From assembly GCA_023653785.1 (NCBI GenBank), contig JAMKCH010007100.1, positions 96,041 to 160,040 of the forward strand: 64,000 nt of DNA, in the 5' to 3' direction. Source of the DNA: Ophioderma brevispina (Eukaryota > Echinodermata > Ophiuroidea > Amphilepidida > Ophiodermatidae). Positions 57,181 to 64,000 of the stretch are shown piece after piece. The stretch's first letter is position 1. The number at the start of each line of letters is the position of its first letter. The position numbers and the translations under genes were made by a program. The notes under the pieces are model-generated. The model was given only the letters and a program-made list of their open reading frames with translations. It made no database searches and had not been told where the DNA came from.

Positions 57181-57356
57181 ATATATACACTGGCTATATA
57201 GCCAATGCATACTGTGCATGAAGAGTTATGATGATAGGTAACTCAGCTGTTCTAATGACCAAGTCTGGTATTTCTGTAAATTTACCATTCCGATGCTATC
57301 CGCTAGGAAAGCGATGGACACCTTTCGGACCTAACACCTATCTATCGCTCCTCTAC

Positions 57357-57436
57357 CAGCCCTGGCTCGTTAGCTTAAATGGTAAGAGCGCCATCACTAG
57401 TAATACGGAGGTTGCCGGTTCGAGTCTGGCCAAGCG
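57357..57436 (+). pseudogene. tRNA-like sequence (AGT anticodon position)
   Basis: A-box TAGCTTAAATGG, CTAGTAA loop with AGT (Thr), B-box GGTTCGAGTCT and a good T stem. The acceptor and anticodon stems do not pair, and a T run follows. Likely a SINE head or tRNA pseudogene. Confidence 0.4.
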
Positions 57437-57606
57437 CACATGTTTTTTTTTTTAACACTTGTGTGCGCTGACCATCTCCAGGAAAAGATTTATAAATATT
57501 CAAAACAGCTATTTTTTGCCAATTTTGTGAGGTAAAAGTACAAATTTCACATTGAAGGAGGTTTGATCACCTCTTATAACCATCAAAAATAAAAAAATCA
57601 GGCTTT

Positions 57607-57972
57607 TTAAAGACATTTGAAAACAACCAAAAGAAGCTGATTTTGCCATCTTTTTTCAAGTTCGTCCCAGTTTAAAGTAGTCATTAAGTCATCAATTGAG
57701 GTTCTAAAATCAGCAGACAAAAGAACACGAGAAAGCTTGTTTTGTAGAATTTGCAGAGAGTTAGAATACTCAATTTTGCAGTTTGACCAGACAGGACTGC
57801 AATAGTCAAAATGTGGAAAAACCAAAGCATTGCCTAACATATTAAGGGTGTTTGAAGGAAGATAAAACTTAACTCTACGTATAACACCAATGCATTTTGA
57901 AATAATTGATGATATATAATCAACATGCTCACACCAAGAATGATGGGGTTTGGTGATGAAATCCAAAACCAA
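57607..57972 (-). mobile_element. LINE fragment, same family as 37879-38554
   Basis: Encodes HSWCEHVDYISSIISKCIGV and the same LVFPHFDYCSPVWSNC to LVVFKCL segment with few changes. Truncated at both ends. It reaches further upstream than the other copy. Confidence 0.82.
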
Positions 57973-57979
57973 CTAAAGC

Positions 57980-59960
57980 GGTTATAACCCCTACTTTAAA
58001 AAAAAGGTTTCATTTTTATACTAAATGGCTTTTGTTAAAAAGTGTCTGTCGCCTATTTAGTGGAAACTTTTGTTCATTTTTAATACTAAAAGCTTGTCTT
58101 TATCACCATGGACGGTCAATACGGTACCTATTTTACACACTAGGCATATTTCAGGCAAATTTACATCAACGCAAACAGCATGGGTGTCCAGCGCGACATG
58201 TTAACAATGATTTAGTAGGCTAGTATTAGTAGGTTGCCACATAAATAAATCGCTTTCCAAACATACCGGGTATTCAGAACTAAAACACCCTTCAGATTTT
58301 TAACAAGCAGCCTTGGACTGGGTGGGTTGATGGTGGTGGTGGGGGGGGGGGCAAAATGGTTATAAATGTGGAATCTCAAATCTTTCTTGAGTTTATGGTA
58401 TAGGCTAGGCTAGGCTAGACAAGGCAAGCTATAGGGTAGACCAAGAATATACAAGTGTTTGAACAAGCCTGTCATGCCTACTAGATGAGGGTAGCCTAGC
58501 TAGGCTAAACGAGGCTAGGCTATAGCTTAGTCTAGCCCAATGCATTTTCCGTACTTTAAAAATATCGTCAGAATGCATTATGAGGCTGTCGCTGACCGCG
58601 ACGCCCTTAGTTTTTTTTATCTCAAACACTCTGTTTGCTCATGTATTCCTCAACTACACACTCTCAGCTACCATTTTGAAACAAATTTAATTCTACATTC
58701 CAAATAAGTAACCTAGGATAGTAGATATGACATGATAAAGGACACGAGAAAGACAGCATGTAAAATTTGAAAGGTATCCCACATTTTTCACTGCAAACTA
58801 TGTAGAGGTGTGTACAATGGATAAAAATGATTTAGGTAAAAAAAGATGAGGTTTTGTTACTTACTTAGTAAAAATCTCATCCTAATATGCACAGACGCAT
58901 TATCATAAAACAAATACAGAATACCTTTTATGTTAGGTAGGCACATAGAGGGAGCCACTAATCCAATAAGCTGAATGTGCCTGTAGTACACACTGATAAT
59001 GGCGTTACTGTGTGGTCCAAGGGAGAAAAAAATTTAGAAAATGATTTTGATCATGATAAATAGTGTGATGTTGACATATGTTGGTAGAGGGAGTAATGCA
59101 GGATTCATTAAGCTTCATATTGTCAAAACTAGGTTTTATGAAGTTGATCTGTCTCTCAAGGCCACCCTGGTGAAACTGGTAACTACTGTTCACATGTCTA
59201 CAGTAAAGAAAGGAGGTCAGTTAGGGTCAAAACACTACTGTACATTGTACATTGCACACATTGTCACAATTTACACGGCAATTTGATGTCATTTCCCCGT
59301 AACTTTGCTTTATGTTAAGTCTACATACAAGATTGACCCCTCATGTTTTAAGTCAAATTGTCCCCTTTCAAATGGAAAATACTTACAGGAAATGTAAACA
59401 TCTGTAAATTTTGTGATGTGCTATTTATTGTTCAAGGGAATAACCGCACAAACCATTTAGATAGCCTTCACAAAAAAGGGGAAAAATATGGTACGCATGC
59501 ATGGCACCAAAATCAGTCTGAGTAAGTTTGTTGATACCCCGTCATTGTTTGATTAAGGGAAAAAACTTGCATGCACTTGGTGCATGTAACCCAAAACATC
59601 TCCATACATGCACACTTTAAGTGACCATGCACTTAAAAAATCACAAAATACAACATTCTTTTTAGCTCATACCCAGGGGCAGGCCAGGGTAAAAATATAA
59701 ACGATTTGAATTTTTTTTATTAAGCATGAGGGTTTTTATAAGGTGGATTTTGTGGTAATTGATTAATTTGAGCTATATAGGCCTAAGAATTTGCTAAGCT
59801 TTAATGTACTGAGTGACATGCGTAGTTGAAAAGTTACATGCACCAGAAAAATCTACATGGCATAATTATGTGCATGCATGCTGTGCTAAATCGAACCACT
59901 GATTATGATATAGGCTGTGTCACACTATAAATGGTGAAGTATGCCCATAAGACAGTTTAA
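57980..59960. other. Intergenic with TAGGCTAGGC simple repeats
   Basis: A TAGGCTAGGC-rich stretch lies near 58400-58535. No gene recognised; overlapping frames at 59005-59286 are unassigned. Confidence 0.35.
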
Positions 59961-59966
59961 AAAAGG

Positions 59967-60434
59967 CCCGGGGGGGGGGGGGGGGGGGGGGCACTCCCAT
60001 GATCCCATCTTGGAAGCCACTCGTATGTTTTTTAGTATTGTAAGGCTGTTCAGCATCATTGTCACCAAAAGACCAATATTGTTTAAAAATTTCACCCAAG
60101 ACCCCATCATATTAGTAAAAAATTTAAACCACTGTTCACCCAAAGACACCTTATTTGTGAGGAAAATTTTACATTTTCACCCAAAAAAAGACCTCGATTT
60201 ATTTTTGAAAAATTTGCAAAAATCTCACCAAAACCCCATTTTTTTCGAAAAATTTGCAAAAAAATTTGACACTTGGAAAGCATGAAAGACGCTTTTATTT
60301 GGGCAATTGGCTTGTCTCTCACCCAAATTTTAACAAAAGACCATATTTTTTCAGTCCTCTTGTCACCGAATGTCCCTCGGGTTCGGAAGCGCGAGCCTTA
60401 CACCCATATCCTTTCTATGGAGTGCCCCCCCCTG
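59967..60434. mobile_element. Poly-G-ended MITE, target duplication near TAAAAAGG
   Basis: The left end CCCGGGGGG...GCACTCCC mirrors the right end GGAGTGCCCCCCCCTG. TAAAAAGG follows the right end, and a version with one extra A precedes the left. The interior is full of CACCCAAA...AAAATTT repeats and codes for nothing. Confidence 0.65.
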
Positions 60435-60689
60435 TAAAAAGGTTGCAGAATTCGTAGGGAGGGGCATTTGGGGCCTGCTCCATGGGCCTTGGGGGCATAT
60501 ATTAGTAAAAGGAACCTTCTACCGTGATGGAAGTTTTTCTTTGGGCCGTCTCGCATCGGTTCTAGAAGCAATACGATTACAACAAGGCGAGGTTCTCGAA
60601 CCACAAGTGTCGCTGGTTGGCGATCAATGCTTTATTGATGATTGTTTGGCAAAAGATGGTTAGAAGAGAGAAGAAATGCAATGGAGAGA

Positions 60690-61600
60690 ATTTACAAAGG
60701 TCACATGGGTCACAAAGTCACATTGGGTCACCCCCAACCTTCCCCACCCTTCCCCGATGCACATCCCCCTCCTTGACACCACACCCCTACCTACCCCGGC
60801 CCACAGATTTGTGAATGGGTCAAAAGGTTGACATGAGGTCACCAAGGCACATAAGGTCCTCAAGGTCACATGAGGTCCCAAGGTCAAATGAAGTCACCAA
60901 GGTCACATGATTGTCACCCGCCCCTCGCCGACGCCACCACCCCTTCCAATGCACCACCCAATACACCACCCAACACACACCCCCACCCACCAGAGCAACA
61001 CCACGCCACCCTCCAGATGCAACTCCCACCCCCTCCCTAACGCACCCCACCTAGCCATAAACACCAACCATGACCCTCACCAACAACCCACCCTGCCCCT
61101 CTCCAACACCCCAACCTGCCCCTCTCCAACACCCCAACTGCCCCCCTCCCCAAACACCCCACCCTTCCCCCTCCATTGATTCACAAAAAGATGTATGGTT
61201 ATAGTAGTCTGGCATGTAGCAAGGAATTCGCTGTAGTCGATGTACCCTTTTAGCGATTCAGCAATTCGCATATTTAATTAGCTCATTTGTCATACCTAAG
61301 CACGCATGTATCAGGCGAAGGTTTCAAATGGCCAAAGAAGATGCCGCACCATAATGGGTTTTCGTGCAATGAAGGAATTGCATATCCGTTTACCGTTTCA
61401 AAAATTTATAGCCGAATGTACGTGATTTGTGCATATATCTACTCAGTCATTTGCATATGTAATTGTCCGAAATGTGCCCAAAAAACATCTAATAGGTCAA
61501 GAACTCTTGAACCTACTTCCTTCCACCAAGTACATCATTATACGCCTACGGAACTCAATAACTTGCACACAATCCTTGGGGGGAAAGGATTATCATATTG
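60690..61600 (+). repeat. C-rich low-complexity element, copy 2
   Basis: Starts with several GGTCACATGAGGTC-type repeats, then CCCCAACACC-rich sequence, then the same blocks as 48890-49740 (ATCCG.TTACCGTTTCA, AGTACATCATTATA.GCC, TACGGAACTC). Confidence 0.7.
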
Positions 61601-61604
61601 ACCG

Positions 61605-62480
61605 CGCCAAAATAAGCTAATAATATTCATGAAATGCAAATAATGCAGCCAAAAGCTAACATAATATTTGGCACCTCACTCTATCACCCTACCAAGGTTG
61701 AAGTAAATCGGCTTAGCATTTAGCCAGCAGAGCATTTCAAAAAAAGGTTGCTTAACTGAAATGTCTGAAAAATAGCAAAAAGCTAATTAATATTCATGAA
61801 TATGCAAATAATGCCGCCAAAAGCTATACATAATATTCGGGCACCTCACTCGATCAACCTACCAAGTTGAAGTAAATCGGGGGGATGGATAGCGTTCAGC
61901 CTGCCAGAGCATTTTTTAAAAAGGTTAACCGAAAGTCTGAAAAATATGCAATAAGCTAATTAATATTCAGAATATGCAAATAATGCAGCCAAAAGCTAAC
62001 ATAATATTCTGGCACCTTACCCTATCACCCTACCAAGTTTGAAGGGAAATCGGGGAGAGATAGCGTTCAGAGCCTGCAGGCCATTTTTTTAAAAAGGTTA
62101 ACCGAAATGTCGGAAAAATATGCCAAATAAGCTAATTAATATTCATGAATATGCAAATACATGCACCCAAAACCTACACATAATATGCTGGCACCTCACT
62201 CTGATTCATCCTATCAAGTTTGATTAAATAGGGGGATTGAGATAGCGTTAGCCTGCAGAGCATTTTTAATAAAGGTTAACCGAACTGTCTGAAAAACATA
62301 TGCAAAAGCAATTAATATTGATGAATATGCAAATAATGCTGCAGCCAAAACCACTACAACATAATATTGAGGCACCTCACCTCCTCTGCCTATCAAGTTT
62401 GAATAAATCGGGGGGGGGGGATGCGTTAGCCTACAGACCATTTTTAAAAAGGTGGTTACCCGATCAGTAAGAGGACATAC
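61605..62480 (+). repeat. Satellite of about 175 bp, five copies
   Basis: Each unit contains AGCTAATTAATATTCATGAA, TATGCAAATAATGCAGCC, CATAATATT..GGCACCTCAC, AAGT.TGAA..AAATCGGGG and AGCATTTTT. Unit starts near 61610, 61780, 61950, 62127 and 62308. Ends in ACATACGGACATACGGAC. Confidence 0.88.
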
Positions 62481-62519
62481 GGACATACGGACAAAAAAAT
62501 TTGGACTAGATGTGCCTCC

Positions 62520-63290
62520 ATGAACATTCGTGCAGGCGACACAATAACCTGTAGACAGTTGTAAATGAATAGGCTCCGAAGAAAAAGGTTTCGCAAATTT
62601 CGCGAGACTACTAAAAAAATTGTTTCATATTACCCTCGCTCGTAAAATAAGGCACACATCTTAACCTGAGCAGATTTATCATAATAGATGCATAAAATTC
62701 ATAATTAGTAATTCTGAGATACAAAATTCAGGAGAAATTCTTCCATCTATAATTGTATAGTTCACAACAGTGACGACAGCGGCAATACTAGTGCCATACT
62801 CAACAGGTGAAAGCAAATTGTAGATATAGATTGTTTTTTCTAGGAACATTAGCCAACAACTTGGGATGAGTAATTTTCTTCTGAGGTGTATTGTGCATTC
62901 AGTAAAGCTGAGGCTACACATTTTTAAGTACACTCTCTGCAAACCTAAAATATAGAGCAGTCCATAACGCTAAAACGTCATTCCAATTAAAGAATGACAT
63001 CTGATTTGCTCGTATATTTAGGGTTTGCATTTAGTGCCAATGATTAACCTCAGGTCTACGATTATTTTTATCACTGGACCCATTATCGATCTCTGACCTG
63101 AGGTTAAAACAAGATGCTTGTAATTTTGTATCCGTTGTAACAGTGTATGCGTGTGAAAAAAGTGATTATCACAACTCAAAATTTACCGCTTGTGTCGTAC
63201 TTACGATGCTCTGATATAAAAATACACGTCGGTTCTCGAACCGCTAAATCCCCTAGCGGGAAGCGTTTTTAAAAATTTTTAAATAATCAG
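62520..63290. other. Intergenic
   Basis: AT-rich. The inverted pair TAACCTCAGGTC (63047) and GACCTGAGGTTA (63095) could form a hairpin. No gene recognised. Confidence 0.3.
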
Positions 63291-63294
63291 CTGC

Positions 63295-64000
63295 AACTAC
63301 ACCCTTATTAAACCCAACATATCCCCTTAAACCCAACCCCCCTTAACCTGGGCAACCCCCTTACACTCGTGCAACCCACCTTAAAACACAACAAGCCCCC
63401 TTAAGCCAGACAACCCCCCTTAAACCCGGCCCCAGGAAAAACAATCCCTTTAAACCCGGACAACCCACCTTAAACCCCAACCAATCCCCCTTAAGCCAGA
63501 CAACCCCCCTTCAAACCCGGACAACCCATGTGCAATGTCCGCCGCAATGCATACGCACCATGGGCGCATCGTGCATGCGCGTGCATTGGTGCACGTCTGC
63601 GCCATGTATACGCCGTAGTATGGTGCCACAAAACCCCTTAAACCACAAACCCCCCTTAACCCAAAAATCCCCTAAACCCCAACAACCACCCGGAAACGCG
63701 GGACAAGCCCCCATTTCAACCGGGCAACCCAGGGAAACCGTACAACAAGCCCCCTTAAGCCCAGACACCCCCCTTAAAACACGGACAACCCCTTTAAACA
63801 AGAAAACCCACTTAAACCCCAACAATCCCCCTACGTCCAGACAACCCCCCTTAACCCAGACAACCTACCTTACACCCCACCATCCCCCTTAAACCCCAAC
63901 AATCCCCCTTAAAGATGGACAACCCCCCTAAACCCGAGACAGAACAACCCCCTAAACCTGGACAACCCCCCTTAAAACTCGTGCAACCCACTTAAACCAC
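63295..64000 (+). repeat. CCCCCTTAAACCCGGACAAC-type minisatellite
   Basis: Degenerate units of about 20-22 bases continue to the window edge, interrupted by a GC-rich, non-repetitive stretch with TGCGCGTGCATTGGTGCACG at 63540-63640. Confidence 0.85.

Noticed and set aside
57357..57436. Functional tRNA-Thr gene
   Set aside because: A and B boxes and the T stem fit, but the acceptor and anticodon stems do not pair.

Overview
This looks like nuclear DNA from an invertebrate animal: AT-rich, intron-split genes with GT/AG splice sites, and dense transposon debris of many classes (hAT, piggyBac-type, fold-back, LINE, Penelope, tRNA-derived SINE, minisatellites). The gene content (neurotrophin/Spätzle-like cystine-knot ligands and GTDC1/QTMAN) and repeat style fit a marine deuterostome such as an echinoderm or hemichordate, but the species cannot be fixed from the sequence. 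There are no prokaryotic operons, CRISPR arrays or intact rRNA genes. Most open frames in the window are by-products of repeats.

Region 1 (about 1-29 kb) holds the main discovery: a cluster of three paralogous three-exon genes for small secreted pro-proteins. Each has a signal peptide, a short pro-region ending in a dibasic/furin-type site, and a five-cysteine neurotrophin/Spätzle-like domain ending in Cys-Cys. Gene A (5424-7272, +) is intact, 205 aa. Gene B (14880-19234, +) is a close tandem copy whose last exon has a one-base deletion that removes the terminal Cys-Cys. Gene C (25106-28562, -) is a diverged, intact 198-aa copy that converges on B. Intron phases (2, then 0) are the same in all three. 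Between A and B lies a Penelope-like element remnant with a GIY-YIG endonuclease and a hammerhead-like motif, broken by two nested insertions, the inner one carrying a packaging-ATPase (Polinton-like) fragment.

Region 2 (29-46 kb) is gene-poor. It holds a 43-bp minisatellite of roughly 90 copies (34.09-39.10 kb) split by a SINE and a LINE, a 1.47-kb fold-back element with a hAT MITE inside it, and a LINE fragment.

Region 3 (46.9-56.5 kb, minus strand) holds GTDC1 (tRNA-queuosine mannosyltransferase). Four exons join in frame by splice phase; a fifth, further downstream, is degraded. Exon 2 is surrounded by extra partial copies, and exons 1 and 4 carry single-base homopolymer insertions, so the locus is either decaying or affected by uncorrected read errors.

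Region 4 (56.5-64 kb) is repeat territory: a tRNA-like sequence, a second LINE fragment, C-rich low-complexity DNA, a roughly 175-bp tandem satellite and a short C-rich minisatellite at the right end.
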